Below, piece after piece: positions 17,667 to 25,890 of a stretch of DNA of 63,594 bases. The position numbers and the translations under genes are program-made. The stretch is from Planctomycetota bacterium (GTDB lineage Bacteria > Planctomycetota > UBA1135 > UBA2386): contig JAEUHP010000014.1 of NCBI GenBank assembly GCA_016795295.1, positions 1-63,594 of the forward strand, in the 5' to 3' direction. Within the stretch, counting starts at the first letter, position 1; each line of letters begins with the position of its first letter. The notes beneath the pieces were generated by a model. The model was not told where the DNA came from and searched no databases. It saw only the letters and a program-made list of their open reading frames with translations.

Positions 17667-18886
17667 GGCAGGCCTGGTGGCGAGATGCTAAGGCCGGTGC
17701 GGAGGCCGCGCCAGCGGCGCCCACCCAGCCAGACGCCCACCACCGGCCGCTCGCCGCGCACGAAGGCCACCACCGGCTCCGTGGCAGCGTCGGCACCAGC
17801 CGGCACGGCAAAGAAGTCGGCGCGTCCCCCGAGCGCCAGGCGACCGAGGCCAGGGCAGGCGAGCGCCCGGGCGCCGTGCACCGTGGCCATCGCCAACACC
17901 TGCTCGGGGCCCAGGCTCGGCCACAGCCGCAGCGCCGCCGCCAATTCGGCCCGCATGCCGAACGGCGCACTGCTGGCGCGCGAATCCGTGCCGAGCGCCA
18001 CCGGAATCCCGGCGGCCAGCCATGCGGGCACCGGCGGTGCGTTGCGGCGAAACCAGGCGATCGTGCCCGGACACACCGCGATGCTGGCTTGGCTCGCGGC
18101 GATGCGCGCCACGTCGCCCGGCTCGAGTTCCTGGCAATGCACGAGCTGGGTGGTGCGCCGCAGCGCGCCGAGCCGTTCGAGCCACTGTACGGCACCGCAG
18201 CCGCTCGGGCGATGGTCTGCCGGCAGGCGCCCGAGCCGCTGCAGCAGCTCGGCGAACGGGCCGCGGCCGGTGTGCAAGAACTCCTGTTCTTCCGGCAGTT
18301 CGGCACAGTGGATGGCGAGCGGCCGCCGGCTCGCGACCGCGGCGGCGAACAACGCCGGCGACACGGAATACGGCGCGTGCGGCGACCAGCCCCAGCGCAG
18401 TGCCGAAGGCACCCGCGGCCGCAGTTCCCGCAGCAGGTCGCGTGCTGCGGTTTGCCCCAGGTGGTAGCCGACCAGCTCCCGGTAGCAGCGGCCGCGCCAG
18501 CCAAGGCGCCCGAGCGGCACTGGTGAAGTACCCGCGGCATCCACCTCGCCGACGGCCGTCACCCCCTCCGCGAGCAAACCGCGCGCCGCAGCAACCGCTG
18601 CGGCAGCCAGATCCCCCGGCGGCATGGCCGAGCGCGCCGCCATCACGGCCCCGACCCACGGCAAGAACGCATGGGGGGCACCCGGTTCCGGCAGAGCCGG
18701 TAGCTGCAGGTGCGCGTGCGCATTCACCAACCCCGGCACGAGGCACAGGTCGGCCAAGCGGGCGCGGACGCTGGCCCGGCGCAGCACCAGGAGCCGCCCT
18801 TGGGCATCCCAGGCGAGCTCACCCGGGCTCAGCTCGCGGCCTGGACCGAGCCAGATGCTGCGAACGCGAAGCTGCCCGGCTGGCAT
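17663..18886 (-). CDS. Metal-dependent amidohydrolase, candidate aminodeoxyfutalosine deaminase
   Basis: 407 residues. The amidohydrolase fold is shown by VPGLVNAHAHLQL (metal-binding HxH), WGWSPHAPYSV, IHCAELPEEQEFL (His/Glu), LVHCQEL (His) and VALGTDSRAS (metal Asp). This order is that of the chlorohydrolase/SAH deaminase branch. The HxHLxL followed by FLPWVGAVMAAR is also what I expect of 6-amino-6-deoxyfutalosine deaminases, and an MqnE gene lies at 60196-61335, so that role is plausible but unproven. Alternatives are other adenosine- or guanine-type deaminases. First gene of a five-gene minus-strand operon. Confidence 0.88.
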   Translation of the reverse strand: MPAGQLRVRSIWLGPGRELSPGELAWDAQGRLLVLRRASVRARLADLCLVPGLVNAHAHLQLPALPEPGAPHAFLPWVGAVMAARSAMPPGDLAAAAVAAARGLLAEGVTAVGEVDAAGTSPVPLGRLGWRGRCYRELVGYHLGQTAARDLLRELRPRVPSALRWGWSPHAPYSVSPALFAAAVASRRPLAIHCAELPEEQEFLHTGRGPFAELLQRLGRLPADHRPSGCGAVQWLERLGALRRTTQLVHCQELEPGDVARIAASQASIAVCPGTIAWFRRNAPPVPAWLAAGIPVALGTDSRASSAPFGMRAELAAALRLWPSLGPEQVLAMATVHGARALACPGLGRLALGGRADFFAVPAGADAATEPVVAFVRGERPVVGVWLGGRRWRGLRTGLSISPPGLP

Positions 18887-18900
18887 GACCAGCCGTCGAC

Positions 18901-21558
18901 TCAGGAGCGGGCGAACACGCGCAGATCGCGCACGACGCAGTTCGGGAAGTCGCGGCGGTTGAACGTCAGCAGGAAGCGGAACCCGATCGGCGAATCCTGG
19001 TTGATGCCGGGGCCGGCACTGGTGCCGACGCCGAAGCGCCAACGCCCGAGCGTGCCGGCGATCGGCTCCGTCGACGACTGGGACATCTGCGCTCCCTGGA
19101 AGCGCACCGTCACCGGACCGGCCGGATCGTTGGCGAGCGAAGTGCCCACCTCCCCGCTGTCCGTGTAGGTCACGTCGACGTTGCCATCGCCGTCGGTGTC
19201 GACCTGCATCTCGTACCGCAGCCACTGCGGCGGGAACACGCGGTTCGACGAGCGCCACAGGGAAGCGCTGGCCGTGTAGGAGTCGCGGTCGGTGAGCGGC
19301 CCGTTGTTCAGCGACGCGTTGTAGGCCGGCACGCTGCCCACGGCGTTGAAGTTCAAGTTGCCCGCCGTCTCCAGCCGGTAGAAGCCCGGCGAACCCGCGC
19401 CGGCTTGGCTGTTCACGTTGATGCCGGCGAAAAACGTGATCTGCCCGGTGCGGCTGCCTTCACCACCCGAGGTGTTGATCGGTCCTGCGACATTCAGGTC
19501 GCCACCGGCCTGCAGCAAGAACGAGCCGCCCGAACCGCCACCACCGGGGCAAGAGATGCCCCAGCTGATGTTGTTCGCGGTGCCGCCCGGGTCGTTGCCG
19601 CGGATCAGCACCCCGGCACCGCCGCGCGCCTGCAGGGTCGCCGACGCTGCCACGGTCAGGTTGCCGCCGGTGCGCAGTGCCAATGCACCACCACCACCGG
19701 AACCACCCGAACCAGCCGAATACATGTTGTTCGGTGGCGAGGTGGACACCACCGTGGTGCCGAACGGGTGCGACCCACCGCCGCCACCGCCCGAGCCGCC
19801 GACCAAGAAGTGATTCAGGGCCGTGTAGTCCGGCGGCGGCGCAACCGGCGGGTACGGGAACAGGCTGAACGACTGTGCGAGGCCTGGGTTGGGGCCCAAG
19901 CCGATGCCGGCGAGGGGCGCCACCGACCCGGCCGTGCCTTGCGTGGTGAACCCACCGCCACCACCGGGGAACGCAAACGCGGCGCGGAAGCCAGTGATGG
20001 CCGGCGTGTTCACCAATGGGATCGTGGAGCCCGCGGTCGGGAACACCGAGCTGCCGCGGCCACCCGTGTTGGTCGCGTTGCCGGCGTACGCATGCCCAGC
20101 CAGCAGCCGCACGTCCTCACCGTTCGTGCCGCTGCAACCGATCGGCCCGGTGCCTTGGCACTCGTTGCCGCCCGCGCCGCCGCGACCACCACCAGCACCC
20201 GGTGCGCCACCGGCCTGGCCTGGGATCACCGGCGCCACCGTGTTGAGCAGGCCCACGGCGTTGAAGTTGGTCATCGGCGCGCCGTTCAACCGCAAGCTGC
20301 CGTCGATCTGCGCCCGGCCCGTCACGTAGATCTGCGGGGGATTCGGCCCGATGAAGTTGACCACCACACCCGGAGGCACCCGGAAATCCGTGAAGTAGAA
20401 CTTGCCGTCGGTGACCACCGCTTCCTGGTTGTCGAGCGTGTTGCTCGCCGGAATGGTGAACTGGGTGGTGTCCCAGTTGTATTCCAACTGGCCAACCGGC
20501 TGGCCGAAGGTCGGGTCGAACGAACCGTGGCGACCATCCCCGCCGAGCAAACCGGGCCGCGCCCCGTTCGACCACGGATTGCTGGACAGCTGAGGATCGA
20601 AGAACTCGGTGCCGCTGAACGTCTCCCGGAACTCGATCGGCGTCGACACGCCAGCTTCGGTCAAGATGCGGAACACGGTGGGCGAACCCGAGCGACCCGA
20701 CAGGTCGCGCACGTCGCCGGACACCAGCACTTCGAGGCACGACTCACCAGGCAGCGTCACGGGCGGCCGGAAGGTCAGCACGGTGACCGGCACGCCATTC
20801 ACGGATTGCACGTCGAGCTGGCCCAAGCCCTCCAACACGATGCCGGCACTGTCGCGGTCACAGAAGCGCGCCCCGCCGGAGAGGAACGTGCGGCGCAGTG
20901 TGAACCGCACCGGCGTCGTGCCATTGAGCACGCCGCGCAGGGCCGTGGTGTCGATCAGCTCCGACCAGCGCAGCACCACCGTGGTGTCCAATGGCGCGGT
21001 GGTCAGGTTGGTCGGGGCGACCAGTGTCACCTGCGGCGGCTGTTGGTCTTCGTCCAGGATGCCCTGCGACGCCACCACCGTGCAGGTGAACTCGCTGGCG
21101 AGCGACACGCCCGACAAGTTCTTCACGCCGAACGGAGCCGTGACCCCGCCGGCCAACGTGACGATGTAGGTCTCGTTGCGCTGGAAGCCGAAGGTGCTGA
21201 CGCCAGCCACGGTGCGAACGCGCGGCACGAAGGTCACTTCCGCGCCATTCACCAGGTAGTCGCCCTCCGGCGCATTCCCGGTCGGCGTCCGGATCGAGAC
21301 GCTGGCGCTGTTGACCGAAGCCACCTGCACGCGGTCCGAGAAGCGGAACTTGATGCGCTGGTTCTCGGCGATCGCACTCACCCCGCAGCCGATCTGGCCG
21401 CAGCCGAGGTCGCAGCTGACGATGCAGAACGCTTCGCCACCCAGACAGGGCGTGCGTTCGGCGTCCGCAGTCTTGGAGCCGCTGCCGCAGCCGGCCGCAG
21501 CCAGGGCGAACAGCGCAAACAGCGCAGTCGGGAACGAACGAGCGAGGGCGATTCGCAT
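18901..21558 (-). CDS. Cys- and Gly-rich lipoprotein with Ig-like domain, paralogue A
   Basis: 885 residues with a signal sequence and lipobox (LAAAGCGSG). A short Cys cluster follows with spacing C-x3-C-x3-C-x4-C (CIVSCDLGCGQIGC), then an SbsA/Big_5-like Ig domain (PPQVTLVAPTNLTTAPLDTT). The second half starts at GGDGRHGSFDP and is a long Gly-rich beta region (GGAPGAGGGRGGAGGN, GGSGGGGGGSHPFG) ending in a compact C-terminal domain with DTDGDGNVDVTYTDSG. The layout is the same as in the neighbouring 901-residue protein, so the two are tandem paralogues. Probably an outer-surface protein; function unknown. The start was chosen at the ATG before the lipobox. Confidence 0.88.
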   Translation of the reverse strand: MRIALARSFPTALFALFALAAAGCGSGSKTADAERTPCLGGEAFCIVSCDLGCGQIGCGVSAIAENQRIKFRFSDRVQVASVNSASVSIRTPTGNAPEGDYLVNGAEVTFVPRVRTVAGVSTFGFQRNETYIVTLAGGVTAPFGVKNLSGVSLASEFTCTVVASQGILDEDQQPPQVTLVAPTNLTTAPLDTTVVLRWSELIDTTALRGVLNGTTPVRFTLRRTFLSGGARFCDRDSAGIVLEGLGQLDVQSVNGVPVTVLTFRPPVTLPGESCLEVLVSGDVRDLSGRSGSPTVFRILTEAGVSTPIEFRETFSGTEFFDPQLSSNPWSNGARPGLLGGDGRHGSFDPTFGQPVGQLEYNWDTTQFTIPASNTLDNQEAVVTDGKFYFTDFRVPPGVVVNFIGPNPPQIYVTGRAQIDGSLRLNGAPMTNFNAVGLLNTVAPVIPGQAGGAPGAGGGRGGAGGNECQGTGPIGCSGTNGEDVRLLAGHAYAGNATNTGGRGSSVFPTAGSTIPLVNTPAITGFRAAFAFPGGGGGFTTQGTAGSVAPLAGIGLGPNPGLAQSFSLFPYPPVAPPPDYTALNHFLVGGSGGGGGGSHPFGTTVVSTSPPNNMYSAGSGGSGGGGALALRTGGNLTVAASATLQARGGAGVLIRGNDPGGTANNISWGISCPGGGGSGGSFLLQAGGDLNVAGPINTSGGEGSRTGQITFFAGINVNSQAGAGSPGFYRLETAGNLNFNAVGSVPAYNASLNNGPLTDRDSYTASASLWRSSNRVFPPQWLRYEMQVDTDGDGNVDVTYTDSGEVGTSLANDPAGPVTVRFQGAQMSQSSTEPIAGTLGRWRFGVGTSAGPGINQDSPIGFRFLLTFNRRDFPNCVVRDLRVFARS

Positions 21559-21682
21559 GGGGTGTTGTCGGACCGGAGGGAGACCCGGTCGGGCAGAGGA
21601 TCCTAGACGGCCGGCGGGCGAAATGGGAGTCACCAGGATGGCCCACAACCCCGCGCGGCGCGCCGCGGGCCACCCCGCAGCT

Positions 21683-24388
21683 TCAGATCCGGTAGAAGAC
21701 CTTGACGCTCTCCACCACCACCGAACTCGCGACGCCACGGTCCACCACCATGGCGAACCGGAACCCGTTGAGCCCGTCGGAGGCGATCCCCGTGATCGGG
21801 CCCGAGCTCAGCACCTGGGTGCGCCACGGCCGGATCGTCGGCTGGGTCTCACCGAGCAGGGGCGCTGGCAGGCCGGTCACCAGATCGAGGTTCGCGTTCT
21901 GGAAGAACGCGCGCAGGGCTTGGCCGGTCTCGGCCTTGAGCGTGGAGACCGCAGGGTCGTCGCTGAACACCGTGGCCACCGGCGAGCCATCGATGTAGGC
22001 CCGGATCTCGTACCGTGCATACTCGGGGCCGAACGGCCGCATGGTCGAGTACCACGAGGACTGGAACACCACCAAGTTGTCCGTCTCGACCAGCGGGCCG
22101 ACGTTGTCGCTCGTGGCAGGCGGCTGGATGCTGCCGAACACCGCCGTGGTGGGCGTGCCGGGGAACTCGCAGCGCACGAAGCCGTTGGAGCCGTTGCCTC
22201 CCGCCACCACGACCGTGGCGCCGTTCGGCGGCAACGAACTGCCCTGGGCACCGCGGTTCACGACCCCGCCCGTGCCACCGCGCACGTCGAGCGCACCCTG
22301 CAACTCGATGCCGGCGCTGGCGCCGCCGACCCCGCGGCCAGCCTGCAGCACGATGGACCCACCAGAACCACCGCCACCCGGCATCGCCTGGGCAGTGCTG
22401 GACACGCCGGTGGCGCCGGGCGTGTTGCCACCCGTGGCGGCGATGCGGCCCGCCGGACCGAGCAGCAGCGCCCGGCCGACCCGCACGGCCAGCGCACCAC
22501 CACCACCGCCACCACCGGCACCCGGGGCCCACGGCTGGAAGGTGCTGGGCAGGAACGCGAAGCTCAGCGCGTAGTTGGTCGCGCTGCCACCGCCACCGCT
22601 GCCGCCGACCAGGAAGTGCTCCGAACTGCGCGCGCCGACGGGCACCGGGAACAGCTGCACCGCGGTGCCGCCTGCAGCCGACGGCCCCATGAAGTCGAGC
22701 CGCGGGGGCGCAGGCGGAGTCGAGGACGGCTCGTTGTGGTTGTTGCTGACCACCCGTCCCTGAACCCCCGCCCCGGAGTGACCGCCACCACCACCGCCCG
22801 CGCAGGTCATCGGGCCGTAGACGATGCCGGTGGTGGCGCCGAACAGAAGGCCGGTGTTGAGCCCGGAAGCCGGATGCCGGACCGAGCCGCGACCGCCAGT
22901 GGTCGCCACCGAGCCGATGTAGGCATGGCCACCGAGCACGCTGGCGGCCTGGCCCTGCTGGCCGTCCAGCCCCGAAGGCAGGGGCACCGTGCCGGTGGAG
23001 CGGTTGCCGCCCGCACCACCGTTGCCACCGAACGCGCCACCGACACCACCGGGCTGGCCCGTCGCCTGGGCGCTGGTCGGCAGCGTCACCAGCGATTCCC
23101 CGCTCACGTCGATCTCGCCGAGGATGTCGCAGCGCCCGGCCACCGTGAGGATCGGCGGAACCGTGCCAACGATCCGCAGCCGCACGTCGGTGGGGATCAC
23201 CATGCGATCGAAGAAGAAGCGCCCGTCGGTGACCGCCGTGGCGATGCCAAAGCGCGTGTTCGCCGCCGGAATGATGGTGTTGTTGGCGTTCAGCACGAAG
23301 GTGCGCTTGCCGTTCACCAAGCCCAGCGACTGGCAGAGGTCGGTCGAGAAACTGCCGTGGCGTCCGTCGCCGCCGATCTGCAGGAACTCGGCGACACCGC
23401 CGCCCCAGGTGCCAGCCGACACGTCCCGGTCGAGCTTGGCGTCGTCGTCGAATTCTTCGGCGATCTCGCGCTCGACCAGCGGCACGGTCTGGGTCAGGAA
23501 CGTGAACGTCTGCGGCTGGGCCGGGCGCCCCGAAATGTCGGTGACCACGCTGGTCACGTTGATCTCGATGCACGCGTTCGGCGGCAGCGGGTTGGTGGAG
23601 CGGAAGGTCAACACCGAGCGCCGCGTCGCAGGATCGAAGTCGAGGCGCGGCGAGCCCGGCAGGGCCACCGGCACCGAACCCGAGTCGCACTCACGCCCAC
23701 CGCCAGCGGCCGGGCGCGTGCGGCGCGCCGCGAACGTCACCGGCCCCGAACCGCCGGACGAACCGAGGAACGGCGTGGCGTCGACCATCTCGTTGAATTC
23801 CAGCACCATGACGGTGTCCAACGGCACCGACTCCAGTTGGATCGGCGTCGGCGACACCAGGGTCGCCGACGGCGCGACACCGTTGTGGTCGCGGATGCCC
23901 TGGCTCACGACCAAGGAGCAGGTGAACGTCTCCTTGAACGGCTGGCCGGAGGAGCTCTTCAGCACCTCGGGTGCGTCGCCGAACCCGGGAATGGTCAACG
24001 TGTAGGTGTCGCTGGCGCGGAAGCCGAAGAAGCTCTGCGCGCCCGAGATCAACAGCGTCGGCACGAACTCGATGCGATTGTCGACCACGAAGAAGTCGCC
24101 CACCGGCAACTCGCCCGTCGCCGTGCGCAGCTGGACGGTGCTGGTCGAAACCGTGGCCGGATCCAGCGCCTCGCTGAAGTAGAGGAACAGGATCTCGTTC
24201 TGGGCGATGTCGCTGAGGGAGCAGCCCGTGGTGGTGCAGCCGAGGCTGCACCCGTTCAGGCACAGCGCACGCGCGCCTTCGCCGGTGCAGGCGAACGCGG
24301 TGGACGTCGACTTGCCGCCGCCACCGCACCCGGCGAGGGCGCCGAACACGAACAGCAGCAGGGTGAGTGGGGAGAAACGAACCAGCAT
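21683..24388 (-). CDS. Cys- and Gly-rich lipoprotein with Ig-like domain, paralogue B
   Basis: 901 residues: signal sequence and lipobox (GALAGCGGGG), a Cys cluster with the same C-x3-C-x3-C-x4-C spacing (CLNGCSLGCTTTGC), an Ig-like segment (SATLVSPTPIQLESVPLDT), the GGDGRHGSFST junction, and a long Gly-rich beta region (GGVGGAFGGNGGAGGN, GGGGGGHSGAG). The C-terminal part (RYEIRAYIDGSPVATVFSD) parallels RYEMQVDTDGDGNVDVTYTD in paralogue A. 124 bp separate the two genes, which face the same way. Likely role is surface or matrix structure. The 471-bp region upstream holds tandem repeats and a dyad that may control it. Confidence 0.88.
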   Translation of the reverse strand: MLVRFSPLTLLLFVFGALAGCGGGGKSTSTAFACTGEGARALCLNGCSLGCTTTGCSLSDIAQNEILFLYFSEALDPATVSTSTVQLRTATGELPVGDFFVVDNRIEFVPTLLISGAQSFFGFRASDTYTLTIPGFGDAPEVLKSSSGQPFKETFTCSLVVSQGIRDHNGVAPSATLVSPTPIQLESVPLDTVMVLEFNEMVDATPFLGSSGGSGPVTFAARRTRPAAGGGRECDSGSVPVALPGSPRLDFDPATRRSVLTFRSTNPLPPNACIEINVTSVVTDISGRPAQPQTFTFLTQTVPLVEREIAEEFDDDAKLDRDVSAGTWGGGVAEFLQIGGDGRHGSFSTDLCQSLGLVNGKRTFVLNANNTIIPAANTRFGIATAVTDGRFFFDRMVIPTDVRLRIVGTVPPILTVAGRCDILGEIDVSGESLVTLPTSAQATGQPGGVGGAFGGNGGAGGNRSTGTVPLPSGLDGQQGQAASVLGGHAYIGSVATTGGRGSVRHPASGLNTGLLFGATTGIVYGPMTCAGGGGGGHSGAGVQGRVVSNNHNEPSSTPPAPPRLDFMGPSAAGGTAVQLFPVPVGARSSEHFLVGGSGGGGSATNYALSFAFLPSTFQPWAPGAGGGGGGGALAVRVGRALLLGPAGRIAATGGNTPGATGVSSTAQAMPGGGGSGGSIVLQAGRGVGGASAGIELQGALDVRGGTGGVVNRGAQGSSLPPNGATVVVAGGNGSNGFVRCEFPGTPTTAVFGSIQPPATSDNVGPLVETDNLVVFQSSWYSTMRPFGPEYARYEIRAYIDGSPVATVFSDDPAVSTLKAETGQALRAFFQNANLDLVTGLPAPLLGETQPTIRPWRTQVLSSGPITGIASDGLNGFRFAMVVDRGVASSVVVESVKVFYRI

Positions 24389-24495
24389 GTCTGCCTCTGG
24401 GCGAAAGGGACCGAGACCGAACGGTCGGACGCAAACCACCAGCACCGGAGGCACCGACCGCGGGGTGCCGGATCCGGAATGCCCGATCGAGATAC

Positions 24496-24540
24496 CCAGT
24501 CCGGTCAGGGCCAGTCCGGTCGAGACCAGTCCGAGGCGAC
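24496..24540. repeat. Three 15-bp tandem units, the third diverged
   Basis: CCAGTCCGGTCAGGG, CCAGTCCGGTCGAGA and CCAGTCCGAGGCGAC follow each other directly. The first eight bases are identical in all three. They lie about 110-150 bp upstream of the paralogue B start and next to the dyad at 24542-24571, which reuses the GGTC/GACC words. They may be iterated binding sites. Confidence 0.7.
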
Positions 24541-24541
24541 G

Positions 24542-24571
24542 GGTCTGGCCGGGACCGGTCCGGGAGAGACC
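24542..24571. promoter_or_regulatory. 30-bp dyad symmetry
   Basis: The arrangement is GGTCT-N5-GGACCGGTCC-N5-AGACC, symmetric about the centre of the inner perfect decamer; ten of fifteen base pairs match strictly. It sits about 155 bp upstream of the paralogue B start on the minus strand. It could be an operator, or the stem of a structured leader. No run of T follows on either strand, so a simple terminator is unlikely. Confidence 0.45.
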
Positions 24572-24805
24572 AGTGCCGAGCATGGTTCCGCACGGGCAGC
24601 GGAACGGCGACAGATGACCACACCGCGCCGCCGACCGCAAGCCGAACCAGGGCCGTCTTGCACGCCAAGAGCGCGGGAGCCGTCGTCCGCGCCTCAACTT
24701 GTGTGCCGCGCCACCCCCTCCGGCCAACCGGCCGCCCACCGGGCGGGCTGGCCTGCACCCCGCCCCCCAGCCGCCGGATCGGCCGAGCGAACCTGCACAT
24801 CCCCC

Positions 24806-24819
24806 GTTCGACATCGAAC
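24806..24819. promoter_or_regulatory. Perfect 14-bp palindrome upstream of the HEAT-like gene
   Basis: GTTCGA-CA-TCGAAC lies 40 bp before the ATG at 24860, a good distance for a repressor site. It resembles LexA-type words built from GTTC/GAAC, but the spacing fits none of the SOS boxes I know, so no regulator is assigned. Confidence 0.35.
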
Positions 24820-24859
24820 ATCCCGTGACCCCCACCGGATCGGCGACTACTTTTGGCAC

Positions 24860-25858
24860 ATGCGCTCCCCCACCCTGTTGTTTGCTGCGGGCACCGGCCT
24901 CGCCCTGGCCGCCGCCGCCTTCGCCGGCACCCGCCTGCTCCGCCTGGAGACTACGGTCGACCGGATGGCCACCCAGCTCGAGCAACGGCAAACGCAGCTC
25001 GACGCGATCCTCGACGAAGTGACGCGACTGCGGCTCGAGCAGAGCACCGGGCAACAGGGCCCCAAGGGCCTGCTGACGCGGCTGGCCACCTACGCCCCGC
25101 TGGTGAGCGATGCCCGGACCACCGAACCGGACTACCAGAACGCGCGCAAGGAGATCACCGCCACCGTGCGCGCCTTGGGCGCGATCGGCGAAACAGCCTG
25201 GCAGCCGGTGCAGAACCGCCTGCGCGAACTCAACCCGCAGCAGCACTTCGACGAGCTGCGCTGGCTGCTGGAAGCAGCCCTCGTCATCGATCCGGAGCGG
25301 GCCAAGTCCCAGCTCAAGGACGTGCTGCTGGGACTCCAGTTTCCGTCCCCGCGCCTGCGCTGGTACGCCGCGCGGCGCATGGTCGAGCTGGACCGCCCGC
25401 TGGCCCAGGCCACGCTGCGCCAGATCCTGACCACGGAATCGAGCCGCGGCCCCGACCTCGACCGCGCCAAAGCCTACGGCCTCACGGTGCCGGACCGCGC
25501 CGCCTACGCCACCACCGGGTTCGACGCCTTCGTCGGCCACTACGTCGCCAGCGAAGATCCAGAGGTGGAGAGCACGCTGCTGATGGTGCTGCAGCGCACC
25601 GAACACGACACCATGACCCTGATGGCCTGCGTCGAGGAACTGGGCCGGCGGCGCTGCCGCACCGCGGCGGAGCCGATCCAGCGGCTGTTCCGCGAACCGC
25701 CGAGCGGCGGCAGCAACCCGCTGTTCCTGGTCAAGTGCCTGGACGCGCTCGACGCGATCCTGGGCAAGGAAGCGCGGTCGTTCTTCGAGCAGGCACTGAC
25801 CGACTCGAGCACCCCACACGTCACGAACCACCTGAAGCACCTGCTCGGCAAGAGCTGA
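24860..25858 (+). CDS. Membrane-anchored HEAT-like repeat protein
   Basis: 332 residues. An N-terminal hydrophobic segment (SPTLLFAAGTGLALAAAAFAG) can act as signal anchor. A heptad-rich coiled coil follows (about residues 25-60, RLETTVDRMATQLEQRQ), then alpha-helical repeats of HEAT/armadillo type, as seen in LRWLLEAALVIDPERAK, RLRWYAARRMVELDRPLAQ and VESTLLMVLQRTEH. Such proteins usually serve as scaffolds. The partner is not indicated. It is convergent with the pseudouridine synthase gene, 32 bp apart. Confidence 0.8.
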   Translation: MRSPTLLFAAGTGLALAAAAFAGTRLLRLETTVDRMATQLEQRQTQLDAILDEVTRLRLEQSTGQQGPKGLLTRLATYAPLVSDARTTEPDYQNARKEITATVRALGAIGETAWQPVQNRLRELNPQQHFDELRWLLEAALVIDPERAKSQLKDVLLGLQFPSPRLRWYAARRMVELDRPLAQATLRQILTTESSRGPDLDRAKAYGLTVPDRAAYATTGFDAFVGHYVASEDPEVESTLLMVLQRTEHDTMTLMACVEELGRRRCRTAAEPIQRLFREPPSGGSNPLFLVKCLDALDAILGKEARSFFEQALTDSSTPHVTNHLKHLLGKS

Positions 25859-25890
25859 GCCGAACCGGGCGGTGCCGCGGCTCGGCAGGC

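Larger units (their letters stand above)
24389..24859. other. Longest intergenic region, divergent leaders with repeats and palindromes
   Basis: 471 bp between the paralogue B lipoprotein (minus) and the HEAT-like gene (plus). I see no convincing gene on either strand. It contains three 15-bp tandem units, a 30-bp dyad and a 14-bp palindrome, each listed separately, so it is probably the control region for both flanking genes. Confidence 0.6.

Noticed and set aside
24806..24819. LexA (SOS) box
   Set aside because: GTTCGA-CA-TCGAAC has the right half-site letters, but the spacing differs from the SOS boxes I know (CGAAC-N4-GTTCG, GTTC-N7-GTTC, TGTTC-N4-GAACA), and no DNA-repair gene follows.
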